This document shows positions 25,928-34,404 of a stretch of DNA of 64,000 nt, one piece after another. Position 1 is the first letter of the stretch, and each line of letters begins with the position of its first letter. The DNA lies in the NCBI RefSeq assembly GCF_000802385.1, contig NZ_JTDN01000002.1:992001-1056000 (forward strand), in the 5' to 3' direction. A program made the translations under genes and the position numbers. The stretch is from Croceibacterium mercuriale (GTDB taxonomy: Bacteria > Pseudomonadota > Alphaproteobacteria > Sphingomonadales > Sphingomonadaceae). Below the pieces are notes generated by a model. The model did no database searches. It was given only the letters and a program-made list of their open reading frames with translations, and was not told where the DNA came from.

Positions 25928-26377
25928 ATGAGCCACATGGAAGTCATCACACGGGTCGAACGTCGGCGGCGGTACTCGGACGAGGAGCGCGAGGCGGTGC
26001 TGGCCCAGTGCGATGCGCCGGGTGCCACGATTGTCGGCGTCTCGCGCCGGCTCGGCATCTCGGCCAGCCTCATTCATGGCTGGCGCAAGACGAGGCGCGA
26101 GGCGCAGCGCATTGCCAGCGAGCCGTTGCAGTTCATCCCATATGGCGTGGTGACGCACGCCGCATCGACCGAGCCGGACATGACATCAGCGCAGGCGACA
26201 CCGGCCAAGCCGTCGTCACCTGCCGCGCTGCCGGAGGACTTGATCCGCCCGCACCCGGGTGCGCGACCCGGCGGCATCGATATCGACCTGGCAAGCGGCG
26301 TTCGCCTGTCGGTCGACAGCTACGTCAATGAGAAGGCACTTGCCCGAGTGCTGCGGGCGCTGAGGGATGTCGCATGA
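25928..26377 (+). CDS. tnpA: IS66 accessory protein TnpA
   Basis: The 149-residue protein has a helix-turn-helix (RRYSDEEREAVLAQC, GVSRRLGISASLIHGWRK) typical of IS66 OrfA, and a C-terminal domain ending LARVLRALRDVA. It overlaps tnpB by 4 nt. Confidence 0.86.
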   Translation: MSHMEVITRVERRRRYSDEEREAVLAQCDAPGATIVGVSRRLGISASLIHGWRKTRREAQRIASEPLQFIPYGVVTHAASTEPDMTSAQATPAKPSSPAALPEDLIRPHPGARPGGIDIDLASGVRLSVDSYVNEKALARVLRALRDVA

Positions 26378-26727
26378 TTGCGCTGGCGCCGGGCACCAAG
26401 GTGTATCTCGCTTGCAAGCCGGTGAGCATGCAGAAGGGCTTCGACGGGCTTACCGCATTGGCTCAACAGGTTCTTGAGGCTGACCCGTATTCGGGTCACC
26501 TGTTCCTGTTCCGGGGCAAGCGCGGCGACTATCTGAAGGCGCTCTACTGGGATGGCTCGGGCATGTGCCTGTTCGCCAAGCGTCTGGAGCAGGGCCGGTT
26601 TGTGTGGCCACCGCTGGTCGACGGCGGCATCGTGCTCAGCCCTGCGCAGCTCGCACTACTGATCGAAGGCATTGACTGGCGGCGCACTGTAGCGCCGGCT
26701 CCGACGACCGCGCCAACGCTCATATAA
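26374..26727 (+). CDS. tnpB: IS66 accessory protein TnpB
   Basis: The 117-residue protein shows the invariant family run KPVSMQKGFDGL, then FLFRGKRGDYLKALYWDG and RFVWPP. It is required with TnpA and TnpC for IS66 transposition; its biochemical role is unclear. It is unrelated to the IS605 TnpB nuclease. Confidence 0.92.
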   Translation: MIALAPGTKVYLACKPVSMQKGFDGLTALAQQVLEADPYSGHLFLFRGKRGDYLKALYWDGSGMCLFAKRLEQGRFVWPPLVDGGIVLSPAQLALLIEGIDWRRTVAPAPTTAPTLI

Positions 26728-26784
26728 ATGGCGCTTTTCCGTCCTTTTTGCTTGGCCTGAGTCGCGCCGGTGGTAGGATGAGCC

Positions 26785-28419
26785 ATGTCGCTGGTCACGA
26801 CCGATCTTCCCTCTGATCCAGACGAGCTGCGCGCCTTAGCGCAAGCGTTGCAGGAGCAGTTGGCGAGCGTTGAGCAAGCCCGCGTCAACACTGCAGCAGC
26901 GCTGGCAAGTACTGCTGACGAACTGGCCAGCACCGCTGCCGAGCTCCGCGCGGCCAAGGCCGCCATTCAGCTGACCGCGCTGGAGATCGAGAAGCTCAAG
27001 GTCCAGCTGGCACGGCTCAGGCGCATGCAGTTCGGCCAGTCGTCCGAGCGGCTCTCCCGCGAGATCGACCAGCTGGAGCTCAGGCTCGAAGATCTCGAGG
27101 CGATCGAGGCCGAGGCGATCAGCGCATCCGCTGACGCGGGCATCCCACCGCCTGCGCGCGAGAAGCGTCAGCCCAAGCGCCTGCCGCTGCCTGACCATCT
27201 GCCGCGCCAGGAAGTCGTGCACGCCGCTCCGCACGCGGACGGCTGCGGCGCGTGCGGTGGCACCATGTCAGCGTTGGGTGAGGACGTAACCGAGGTGCTG
27301 GAGTATGTGCCCGGCCGCTTCCAGGTCGTGCGCCACGTCCGTCCCAAGCTCGCCTGTCAGCGCTGCGACGCCATCACCCAGGCGTCGGCACCGGCGCTGC
27401 CGATCCCGCGCGGCAAGGCCGGACCCGGCCTGCTCGCGCATGTGCTGGTATCCAAGTACGCCGACCATCTGCCGCTCTACCGGCAGGCGGAGATCTACGC
27501 CCGCGAGGGTGTCGACCTGGACCGCTCAACCATGGCGGACTGGGTTGGCCAGGTCAGCTGGCTGCTTCAGCCGCTGGTCGAGCACATCCGCCGACACGTG
27601 TTCGCCGCCGACAAGATCCACACCGACGATACGCCGGTTCCGGTCCTGGCGCCCGGCAGCGGCAAGACGAAGACCGGCAGGCTGTGGGTCTATGCCCGTG
27701 ATGACCGGGGCTGGCAGGGCATCGGTCCACCCGCAGCGGCTTACTTCTACACGCCGGACCGCAAGGGCGAGCGGCCCCGATCGCACCTCGCCAGCTTCAC
27801 AGGCTTTCTGCAGGCGGACGGCTATGCGGGTTACGATCAGCTGTACGATGGGCGCCGGCAGCCTGGCCCTATCTATGAGGTAGCGTGCTGGGCGCATGTC
27901 CGGCGCAAGATCTATGACGTCTGGAAGGCAACAGACTCCATCACGGCGCGCACGGGCGTCAGCTTGATCGACCTGATGTACGAGGCGGAGGAGCTCGGCC
28001 GTGGACTGCCGCTGGAAGAGCGGCTCGAACGGCGGCAGGTCGTCAGGGTCGGGGTGGACGGCTTCTTCAACTGGGCCGAGGACACACTACGCCGGATCTC
28101 CAACAAGGGCGCACTGGCGGACGCCATCCGCTATGCCGTGAAGCGGCGCGAAGCGCTGACCCGTTTCTGCGACGACGCACGGCTCGAAGCGGACAACAAC
28201 CGCGCCGAGAACTGCCTTCGGCCGATCGCCCTTGGCCGCAAGAACTACCTCTTTGCCGGCTCCGACAAGGGCGGCGAGCGGGCAGCGGCGATCTACACGC
28301 TCCTTCAAACCGCCAAGCTCAATCACATCGACCCTGAGGCCTGGCTGCGCGACGTTCTCACCCGCATCGCCGATGGCCATCCCGCCAACCGCATCGGCGA
28401 ACTTGCGCCGTGGTGTTAG
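26785..28419 (+). CDS. tnpC: IS66 transposase TnpC
   Basis: The 544-residue DDE transposase has an N-terminal coiled coil (residues about 10-115), a zinc-finger region with CGACGG and ACQRCD, and a catalytic core with IHTDDTPVPVL, LQADGYAGYD and EADNNRAENCLRPIALGRKN. The IS66 C-terminal segment ends the protein. The gene appears intact. Confidence 0.94.
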   Translation: MSLVTTDLPSDPDELRALAQALQEQLASVEQARVNTAAALASTADELASTAAELRAAKAAIQLTALEIEKLKVQLARLRRMQFGQSSERLSREIDQLELRLEDLEAIEAEAISASADAGIPPPAREKRQPKRLPLPDHLPRQEVVHAAPHADGCGACGGTMSALGEDVTEVLEYVPGRFQVVRHVRPKLACQRCDAITQASAPALPIPRGKAGPGLLAHVLVSKYADHLPLYRQAEIYAREGVDLDRSTMADWVGQVSWLLQPLVEHIRRHVFAADKIHTDDTPVPVLAPGSGKTKTGRLWVYARDDRGWQGIGPPAAAYFYTPDRKGERPRSHLASFTGFLQADGYAGYDQLYDGRRQPGPIYEVACWAHVRRKIYDVWKATDSITARTGVSLIDLMYEAEELGRGLPLEERLERRQVVRVGVDGFFNWAEDTLRRISNKGALADAIRYAVKRREALTRFCDDARLEADNNRAENCLRPIALGRKNYLFAGSDKGGERAAAIYTLLQTAKLNHIDPEAWLRDVLTRIADGHPANRIGELAPWC

Positions 28420-28450
28420 AGCACCGGCGCTTAGCCGTATTGAAAGCCCA

Positions 28451-28561
28451 AATGTCCGCTAACGGGTGACGCTGAAGGCTGGTTGGATTGCGAGGTGTGG
28501 GTGGGGAGCGGACATTCGCGCGATCGCATGATCCGGGTCCGCTAGGGTCAGAAGCGGACCC
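28451..28561. repeat. Two inverted repeats built on TCCGCT between IS66 and the VOC gene
   Basis: AATGTCCGCT (28451-28460) is mirrored by AGCGGACATT (28507-28516). GGGTCCGCT (28535-28543) is mirrored by AGCGGACCC (28553-28561). The second could terminate the minus-strand VOC gene. Confidence 0.5.
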
Positions 28562-28573
28562 ATGTCGGACAGA

Positions 28574-28972
28574 TCAGGCCGGAAAATGGATACCGCATAG
28601 TTTGTTGCCGTCAGGGTCGCGAAAATAGGCAAGTTCGACTGTCCCCAACGATGCCGTATTGCGCGGGCCGGGCGGGGCTTCGATCGAGGTGCCACCGTTG
28701 GCCACCGCGGTATCATGAAGCTGCTTCACTTGTTCAGGCGAGTTGCACGAGAAGGCGACGGTGCTGCCGTTGGCGACGCTTGCCGGCTCGTCGTTGATCG
28801 GCTGGCTGACGATGAAGTTGGTTCCGTTTCCATTATTATAGATCAGCCGCGTATGGCCGCTGTCGGCGATGTTCCGCGCCCCCTCGCCTGCCCCCAAAGT
28901 GGCGAGCACCGTGTCGTAGAAGCGCTTCGAACGTTCAATGTCGTTCGATCCGACCATGGTGTGAAAAAGCAT
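28574..28972 (-). CDS. VOC-family (glyoxalase/bleomycin-resistance fold) protein
   Basis: The 132-residue single-domain protein has the betaalphabetabetabeta repeat of the VOC superfamily: FHTMVGSNDIERSKRFYD at the start and AYFRDPDGNKLCGIHFPA at the end, with metal-site-like His4 and Glu near residue 115. Substrate is unknown. AAGGAGA 8 nt before the ATG at 28972 fixes the start. It lies between IS66 and IS1111 elements and may have arrived with one of them. Confidence 0.87.
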   Translation of the reverse strand: MLFHTMVGSNDIERSKRFYDTVLATLGAGEGARNIADSGHTRLIYNNGNGTNFIVSQPINDEPASVANGSTVAFSCNSPEQVKQLHDTAVANGGTSIEAPPGPRNTASLGTVELAYFRDPDGNKLCGIHFPA

Positions 28973-29141
28973 GCGAGCTCTCCTTGAGGCTGATCGACTT
29001 CCGATCGCCACTGGCCTTCTCATCTAAGCGGCCCATAGGCCGCGGTCACCCCCGGGTCGTCGAAATGTCGGCAATTGTTGTCGTGGACGGCTCTCCACCC
29101 TCGCGGGATAATTCTCTGCGGGAGAGTCGGAGAGGAGAGTA

Positions 29142-30173
29142 ATGATGGAGCAAGTATCGGTAGTCGGGCTGGATCTGGCCAAGTCGGTGTTCCAGGTTCA
29201 TGGCGTTAATGCGCACGGTGAGGCTGTTCTGAGACGCAGGCTCACGCGCGGGCAGTTGCTGAAGCTGTTCGAGAAGCTGCCGCCATGTCTTGTCGGTATG
29301 GAAGCCTGCGCCTCGTCCCATTACTGGGCGCGTGAGCTGACTGCGCTTGGGCACGAGGTCAAGCTGATGCCGCCGCAATACGTGAAGCCCTATGTGAAGC
29401 GCGGCAAGAACGATGCTGCCGATGCCGAGGCGATCTGCGAGGCGGTGACCCGGCCGACGATGCGGTTCGTCGGCGCAAAGTCGCCGGACCAGCAAGCGAC
29501 CATGATGTTGCATCGGGTGCGCAAGATCCTGACCCGGCAGCGCACCCAGATCAGCAATGCCCTGCGCGCCCACATGGCCGAGTTCGGCATTACCGCAGCC
29601 ATCGGACGCGGAGGATTGGATCGCCTGATCGCGGTCATCGCCGATCAGGATGATGCGCGCTTGCCGGACGAGGCGCGGGCGTGCCTTGCGGTGCTGTGCA
29701 CCCAGCTTGATATGATCAAGGAGCAGATCCTCGACAATGATCGCCGCATCCTCGCCGATGCCCGCAAGACCGAGGCAGGCCGCAGGTTGATGATGATACC
29801 TGGCATCGGCCCACTGCTGGCCAGCGCGATCGTAGCCTGCGTGCCTGATCCCTCTACCTTCGATAGCGGGCGAGGCCTGTCGGCATGGATCGGACTGACC
29901 CCACGCCAGAACTCGAGCGGCGGCAAGGAGCGGCTCGGCAGTATCACCAAAGCGGGCAACACTTACCTGCGCGAGTTGCTTGTGGTCGGTGCCATGGCAG
30001 TGGTGCGGCGAGCGAAGCAGAGCAGCACCAAGTGGCCATGGGTGGCGCAGCTGCTGGAGCGCAAGAAGCCCAAGGTTGCGGCTGTCGCGCTGGCGAACAA
30101 GAATGCCCGGATCATCTGGGCAATGATGGCAACAGGCGAGCCCTACCGGGAACCGGAGTTGGCGGCAGCCTGA
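29142..30173 (+). CDS. IS110/IS1111-family DEDD transposase
   Basis: The 343-residue protein has an N-terminal RuvC-like DEDD domain (VGLDLAKSVFQVHG, VGMEACASSHYW, KNDAADAEAICEA). Its C-terminal domain has the conserved IPGIGPLLASAI and SSGGKERLGSITKAGNTYLR with the catalytic Ser. These recombinases use an RNA guide encoded in the element's noncoding region. GAGGAG precedes the ATG. The gene appears intact. Confidence 0.95.
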   Translation: MMEQVSVVGLDLAKSVFQVHGVNAHGEAVLRRRLTRGQLLKLFEKLPPCLVGMEACASSHYWARELTALGHEVKLMPPQYVKPYVKRGKNDAADAEAICEAVTRPTMRFVGAKSPDQQATMMLHRVRKILTRQRTQISNALRAHMAEFGITAAIGRGGLDRLIAVIADQDDARLPDEARACLAVLCTQLDMIKEQILDNDRRILADARKTEAGRRLMMIPGIGPLLASAIVACVPDPSTFDSGRGLSAWIGLTPRQNSSGGKERLGSITKAGNTYLRELLVVGAMAVVRRAKQSSTKWPWVAQLLERKKPKVAAVALANKNARIIWAMMATGEPYREPELAAA

Positions 30174-30414
30174 GAGATCGCGCCCCGGGGCGCTACACGA
30201 GTTGGAAAGGGCAAACTGAACTGACGCAACAAGCCGGTTGAAACCGCCGGAGCAGGAGAACCCGACCGCCCCAAGCACCTCGAGTGCGTGCAATTGGGAG
30301 GGACCTGAACCGCGCGAATGGCATCAGGGCCAGCGGCCATGCAACGCCGCGCAAACAGGCCGGACACATGGGCGCCACGACCAGCAAGCGCAGTGAAGAA
30401 CACCCCTTGCCAAC
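30174..30414 (+). ncRNA. Candidate bridge/seek RNA region of the IS1111 element
   Basis: The 241-nt 3' noncoding segment lies between the transposase stop and the right inverted repeat, where IS1111-group elements encode the guide RNA that pairs with donor and target. It contains several potential stems (for example GCGCCCCGGGGCGC near 30180-30193). No structural model was computed. Confidence 0.45.
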
Positions 30415-30591
30415 GGAGAGCCGTCCACACAGGGGCGTGAGCTGCCTGGCGGCTTTCGGGCCGAACCTGCAGGAAAACAGACGTGGCGCTCATCAGCGGT
30501 CCGACGTCCGCTTTCCCCATTCGACGATCTGGAGGCTGCCGTTCCGCAGTCGCGCCATTGCAGACACTTCGAAAAGTGCGATGATGTGCCC

Positions 30592-31017
30592 ATGAAGTCT
30601 GCGCTGATCATCATCTTTCTGATTACACTGGCAGGTTGCGTGCCAAATCAGGCTACTAGCCAAGAACGGCTGATGGATGAAATTGAAAGCTCCATAGCCT
30701 TACCAGCGGAAGCATTGCCGCTACGAAGCTATGCCCGTTACTACACCCAGTATCAGGGATCGGTCCTCGGAGCTTACACGACCCAGGTAGAGGAACCGAG
30801 ACCCGCCGATTATGGGTGCGAGGAGCTTCGGTCGGACGGCAGTTCAAAGGCCGTTGGTTGTCGGGCGATAGCCAATGTGCCGCTGGGGCAACGCAGGTGG
30901 GTCGAGTTCGACGACTATCCCGCCGTTAGCGGTAGAGGCTGCACTGCACTGCAACTTGACTTTGATCCCGGGACAAAAGGTTTTAATTACCTTGAATGTG
31001 CCGAAGCAGATTATTGA
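30592..31017 (+). CDS. Hypothetical lipoprotein
   Basis: The 141-residue product begins with a lipoprotein signal (IIIFLITLAGC). It contains four further cysteines (about residues 76, 88, 115 and 136), compatible with two disulphides in the periplasm. No family is recognised. ATG 30592 is preferred to GTG 30586; the ribosome binding site is weak. The flanking stretch 30429-30591 and the 31018-31291 gap show no gene. Confidence 0.55.
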   Translation: MKSALIIIFLITLAGCVPNQATSQERLMDEIESSIALPAEALPLRSYARYYTQYQGSVLGAYTTQVEEPRPADYGCEELRSDGSSKAVGCRAIANVPLGQRRWVEFDDYPAVSGRGCTALQLDFDPGTKGFNYLECAEADY

Positions 31018-31291
31018 GGCCTTCAGCAATAAGCCCCTCTTCTTTCCTTCTTGCAGTCACCTGATGTCCGCCTTCCCCGCCGCCTCGCCAGCAGACGGGC
31101 TCCGATGACAGCTCGAGAACGGTCGTTGCATCAGCGTGCGTGCCGCCTGACGGCCTTGGGCGGACGCTTACGGCCAACCGCATGAAGTGCACGAAGTGCG
31201 GCGGCCGGCCGGAGCGGATTGGCCCGCCCAGGCGATGATAAGGCGAATGGCGGCGAGATGTTGAGATGAGGGAGGCGCGTGCTGATCCGGC

Positions 31292-32092
31292 TCAAGGTTC
31301 GCGGTAGTGTGTTCTCATTTTGATCAGATTAGCAAAGGTGCGGTGGTTCAATGCATTTGCCGCCAAGATGTGAGGCTCACATTTGTCGTAATAATGTATA
31401 ATCAAACCACGAACATTGTCCCTAACTATGTCTTTGTTAAGATCCCCTCTCAGAACACCTGCTGACAACAACTCGTAGTAATTTAATATATAAGATACTG
31501 CAGCGGCTGCACGCATCTTTTCATCTACCTTTGACTCTCTACATTCTGCCACCATCTGACTAGTGACCTTCAAGGACAATCCATATCCAAACTCTGTGTG
31601 GAACCTATGCAACGCATCTCCAAACGGAGCATGAGAGAAGCGCGCGAAGAGCATGTTGTTAGTGTTTTGCCTGACGGTATTCCGGTGACCGATCCAACCG
31701 ACAACGGCCCAGCCGAGTGCTGCAACGGCAGCGGCGCCTAGTGCTGCAAAAACAGGGAATGCGCTTGACGGCGTGTCAGTATGAAGGAACACGTAAATGC
31801 CAGCTGAGATTGCAGCGGTCACGATCACCGTGACCACCACGATCACGTACGCAAACGGCTTGTTAGTGGGTAGAGCGTAGGACCCCTTGAAGTTTGAGGT
31901 GCTGCGCGCAAGTTTGTCCACGGCGCGAGCCGCTCGCGCCCGATAGTAGACCTGTTCGCTCTGCGACAGGTCAAAGCTTTGTAGCGATGGAGGGGATGTA
32001 TCAGCTATGATCGCCCGTATGATCTGCCTACGCTCCTCCCAGCCGCGATACGCCTTCCCCATTCTTTCGCCCCGTTCATCCTCGGTTGACAT
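31292..32092 (-). CDS. DUF4760-like membrane protein
   Basis: The 266-residue protein has a charged N-terminal region and two membrane helices (about residues 80-102 and 112-134). A C-terminal domain with RNTVRQNTNNMLFARFSHAP and YILNYYELLSAGVLRGDLNK resembles the DUF4760 family. Family function is unknown. Base composition is clearly more AT-rich than the chromosome. It is transcribed away from the tiny ORF/terminator segment at 32.1 kb. Confidence 0.7.
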   Translation of the reverse strand: MSTEDERGERMGKAYRGWEERRQIIRAIIADTSPPSLQSFDLSQSEQVYYRARAARAVDKLARSTSNFKGSYALPTNKPFAYVIVVVTVIVTAAISAGIYVFLHTDTPSSAFPVFAALGAAAVAALGWAVVGWIGHRNTVRQNTNNMLFARFSHAPFGDALHRFHTEFGYGLSLKVTSQMVAECRESKVDEKMRAAAAVSYILNYYELLSAGVLRGDLNKDIVRDNVRGLIIHYYDKCEPHILAANALNHRTFANLIKMRTHYREP

Positions 32093-32136
32093 CCGATGTG
32101 TATAACCTAGCTAGTTTCTGAGGAAGGAGACCAAAC

Positions 32137-32166
32137 ATGCGCCGAGAACAGGATATTGGTGGGTAA
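32137..32166 (+). other. Tiny ORF with strong ribosome binding site before a terminator
   Basis: GGAAGGAG lies 8 nt before an ATG opening a 9-codon peptide, 25 bp upstream of a strong terminator. It may be a leader peptide, a small protein or chance. Confidence 0.25.
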
Positions 32167-32190
32167 GTCCTACGAGTGACCGAGCTTCAG

Positions 32191-32218
32191 AGGCCCCGCG
32201 TGATTGCGGGGCCTTTTT
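32191..32218 (+). terminator. Strong intrinsic terminator
   Basis: AGGCCCCGC pairs perfectly with GCGGGGCCT around a 6-nt loop, followed by TTTTT. No sizeable plus-strand gene precedes it, which suggests a short transcript starting near 32.1 kb. Confidence 0.78.
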
Positions 32219-32268
32219 CGTTGGGGATCGAGCGCCCGCTAGCTTGTTCTGAGCGGTCCTAAGATCGC

Positions 32269-32871
32269 CTATCGGCTGACCCAACGATCGGCGGTTGAGC
32301 GAATCGTCATCTCGCCAGCGTACGGCACGCACAGCCCCAGCGCTTCCGCCGGCGTGCCACCCGTCCAGCGATCCCAATCAGCCGGCGCCAAGATGACCGG
32401 CATTCGATCGTGCACGCCCTCCACATGGATGCAGGCTTCCGTCATCACCATGCTGTAGGCTGGACCCCAATCGTCCGTGTTGCGCCAGATCCCGGCCACC
32501 GCGAAGGTCGGCTGGTCGGGCAGCGCGAACCAGGTGCGCGTCATGGCGCCTTTCTCGCCCTCAGCTTCGGCAAACTCTGTCACCGGGATCAGGCATCGGC
32601 GCTCCTGGAAGCTGTAGCGCCACATGAAGCTGTCGAGCTTGTCGGTGCGGGCATTGTTCACCGGGCGGGGCTTCAGCGGCTGGCCTGTCTTCTTGCTCGT
32701 CTGCGCCAGCGGAAAGCCCCAGGCCATGCTGCGCAGCTCGCCAGCTGCCACGACCAGGCCGGGATAGCCCGGGTAGACCTCGGCCGCGGCGTTGGCGAGC
32801 TGTGCGGTGCCAGCGTGGAACAGCCGGGCGGCTTCGGCGTGCGCGGTGTTCATGCGGTAGAGATTGCACAT
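32269..32871 (-). CDS. SRAP-domain protein (YedK/HMCES family)
   Basis: SRAP proteins form a thiazolidine crosslink with abasic sites in single-stranded DNA. The 200-residue protein has the catalytic Cys2 directly after Met, the Asn of VNNARTDK, the Glu of PVTEFAEAEG and the His of VEGVHDRMPVIL. All four key positions are present. It has no neighbour in its operon. Presence on an island may reflect protection of replicating element DNA; chromosomal SOS-linked copies are also common. Confidence 0.92.
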   Translation of the reverse strand: MCNLYRMNTAHAEAARLFHAGTAQLANAAAEVYPGYPGLVVAAGELRSMAWGFPLAQTSKKTGQPLKPRPVNNARTDKLDSFMWRYSFQERRCLIPVTEFAEAEGEKGAMTRTWFALPDQPTFAVAGIWRNTDDWGPAYSMVMTEACIHVEGVHDRMPVILAPADWDRWTGGTPAEALGLCVPYAGEMTIRSTADRWVSR

Positions 32872-32968
32872 TGGCTCAACCTGATCGTAGGCATGCGAGG
32901 CATCAGACTACTCGTGCCCCGCATTCTGGTTCGGCGGCGTCGCATCTTTGAAGGAGCTAGGCAGCCTC

Positions 32969-33277
32969 ATGACCGAGAGACAAGCAAAGACACCGCTGGA
33001 GCGGGCTGCGTACGCGTTGTGTATAGCCGACGGCAAGTCCCCTGGTGCTTACCGCGCGCACGACATTGAAGGGCAGCCGTTCAACGGCCCTGACACCAAC
33101 CCTAACTGGATGGAGTATTTAAGCGCAGCCAAGGCCGTCTTCGGTGCTATATCGGAACCTAGCGCTACGATGATCGGCTGGGGATCGGATGCAATTAAAG
33201 ACCTTGGCCAAGAGAACGAGAGGGCTGCTGCACAAGCTACTTGGCGCGCTATGATCCAAGCTGCGCTGCAAGAATAG
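32969..33277 (+). CDS. Hypothetical protein
   Basis: The 102-residue soluble protein has an N-terminal RQAKTPLERAAYALCIADGK helix and a C-terminal helix rich in Ala and Glu. I recognise no family. ATG 32969 is chosen; a longer TTG-initiated form starting at 32948 would begin within the AAGGAG ribosome binding site. Confidence 0.58.
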   Translation: MTERQAKTPLERAAYALCIADGKSPGAYRAHDIEGQPFNGPDTNPNWMEYLSAAKAVFGAISEPSATMIGWGSDAIKDLGQENERAAAQATWRAMIQAALQE

Positions 33278-33345
33278 AAACCTAGCTGAAGTCCGGCATC
33301 ACTGGGCATCTTCAAAGAATATCAACACCACATCGGAAGCTGCAG

Positions 33346-33780
33346 GTGCCCTTTCTTCTTCTCGCCGCCGCTTTGTCCGCAATCCCCGCTGGCGACACGT
33401 TCACCTGCACCCCCACTCGCGTTTGGGATGGTGATGGTCCGGTCTGGTGCGCCGAGGGGCCACGCATCCGCCTGGCAGGCATCGCTGCGCGCGAGAGCGA
33501 CGGCACCTGCAGGGCGAACCAGCCGTGCCCTGATGCTAGCGCTGAAGCATCACGTGATGCGCTGGTGCGGCTGGTGGGCGAGCGAACCGGCCGATCAAGG
33601 CAGGGCCATGTCCTATTGCGCGGGCCGGCTATGCGGTGCGTCTCGACTGGTGGCGCCGGTGGTGATCGTACCGGCGCTTGGTGCGTGTCACCGCGCGGTG
33701 GCGATCTCAGTTGCGCGATGGTTCGGTCCGGAATGGCGTTACGGTGGGACAGATACTGGCGGGGGCATCTCTGCAGGTAG
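33346..33780 (+). CDS. Exported thermonuclease-like (SNase fold) protein, possibly degenerate
   Basis: The 144-residue product has a short hydrophobic start (PFLLLAAALSAIPAGD) and the SNase-like run TRVWDGDGP followed by RIRLAGIAARESDG, where thermonucleases have RLxGIDAPE. The Asp of the GIDAPE motif is Ala here, so activity is uncertain. Six cysteines suggest disulphides. Start is GTG at 33346. The 33781-34071 stretch downstream shows no gene. Confidence 0.6.
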   Translation: MPFLLLAAALSAIPAGDTFTCTPTRVWDGDGPVWCAEGPRIRLAGIAARESDGTCRANQPCPDASAEASRDALVRLVGERTGRSRQGHVLLRGPAMRCVSTGGAGGDRTGAWCVSPRGGDLSCAMVRSGMALRWDRYWRGHLCR

Positions 33781-34071
33781 CAAAATGCGCCCTTCATCGA
33801 CCCACGAACGGTGAAGGATCGAGCTATCTGCAGACGGTCTTGGGAAGCTCGCCTCAGACCTATCTACGGACTTTCGCGCCCCGAAAGCACGGCGGAAGGA
33901 CCGACCACGTCGCCCGCAATGGGCTGGTCTACAGCGATGACCCCCAAGCGGGTCGGGCAGAAGGTCAACGGTAAGACGATCCGCACGCCTCCCCCATGAG
34001 GATCGACCCAGCCAGTTGCCATGGTGCCGCTGTCGGTGCTGGCTACGGCGTTCGACTAAACTCTGTGAAGA

Positions 34072-34404
34072 TCACGCGTAGGCGGCGGTATAATGGAGGA
34101 TCCGATGGGGATCCTTCATGCCTTGATTGAAAATAGCGAGGCTTAGAACGGCTGCACGACCCTCGACTTTAAAGCCTGTCAGATCAAAAGCCGCACCGTG
34201 GGGTGGTATATTGCGGAGCTCCACAATCTGTCCGCCTAGTTTTGGCGTGAGTTGAACGCCCATATCGCGGCTGTCAGTCACAAATGTGAAGTCGAAGACA
34301 GTGTCTCCAAGGGCGAAAGATACAGACCGTCCAGGGCTCGCAACAACGGTACCGCTCGTGAGGATTGGCTGTCCATCAATGCGTGGGATAACTAGTTCAT
34401 TCAT
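34072..34404 (-). CDS. Small beta-rich protein, DUF6864-like
   Basis: The 110-residue product is predicted beta-rich, with alternating hydrophobics (VVASPGRSVSFALGDTVFDF) and a short Asn/Pro/Gly loop. It has no signal peptide and resembles the DUF6864 family from memory. Its start overlaps the stop of the upstream membrane protein gene by 4 nt, so both are translated together. Confidence 0.58.
   Translation of the reverse strand: MNELVIPRIDGQPILTSGTVVASPGRSVSFALGDTVFDFTFVTDSRDMGVQLTPKLGGQIVELRNIPPHGAAFDLTGFKVEGRAAVLSLAIFNQGMKDPHRILHYTAAYA

Larger units (their letters stand above)
25830..28434 (+). mobile_element. IS66-family insertion sequence
   Basis: It carries the three-gene IS66 set tnpA, tnpB and tnpC. 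Left end GTAAGCGTCCGG and right end (read inward) CTAAGCGCCGGTGCTC are related inverted repeats. The length of about 2.6 kb is typical. No 8-bp target duplication is evident at these ends, so either the ends are slightly misplaced or flanks have rearranged. Confidence 0.8.
29083..30428 (+). mobile_element. IS110-family element, IS1111 subgroup
   Basis: A perfect 14-bp subterminal inverted repeat, GTGGACGGCTCTCC (29083-29096) and its complement (30415-30428), brackets the transposase gene and a long 3' noncoding segment, the IS1111 layout. Exact ends lie a few bases outside the repeats. Confidence 0.83.

Noticed and set aside
32086-32106. TTGACA and TATAAC as a sigma-70 promoter
   Set aside because: The spacer is only 9 bp, far too short, although each hexamer looks good alone.
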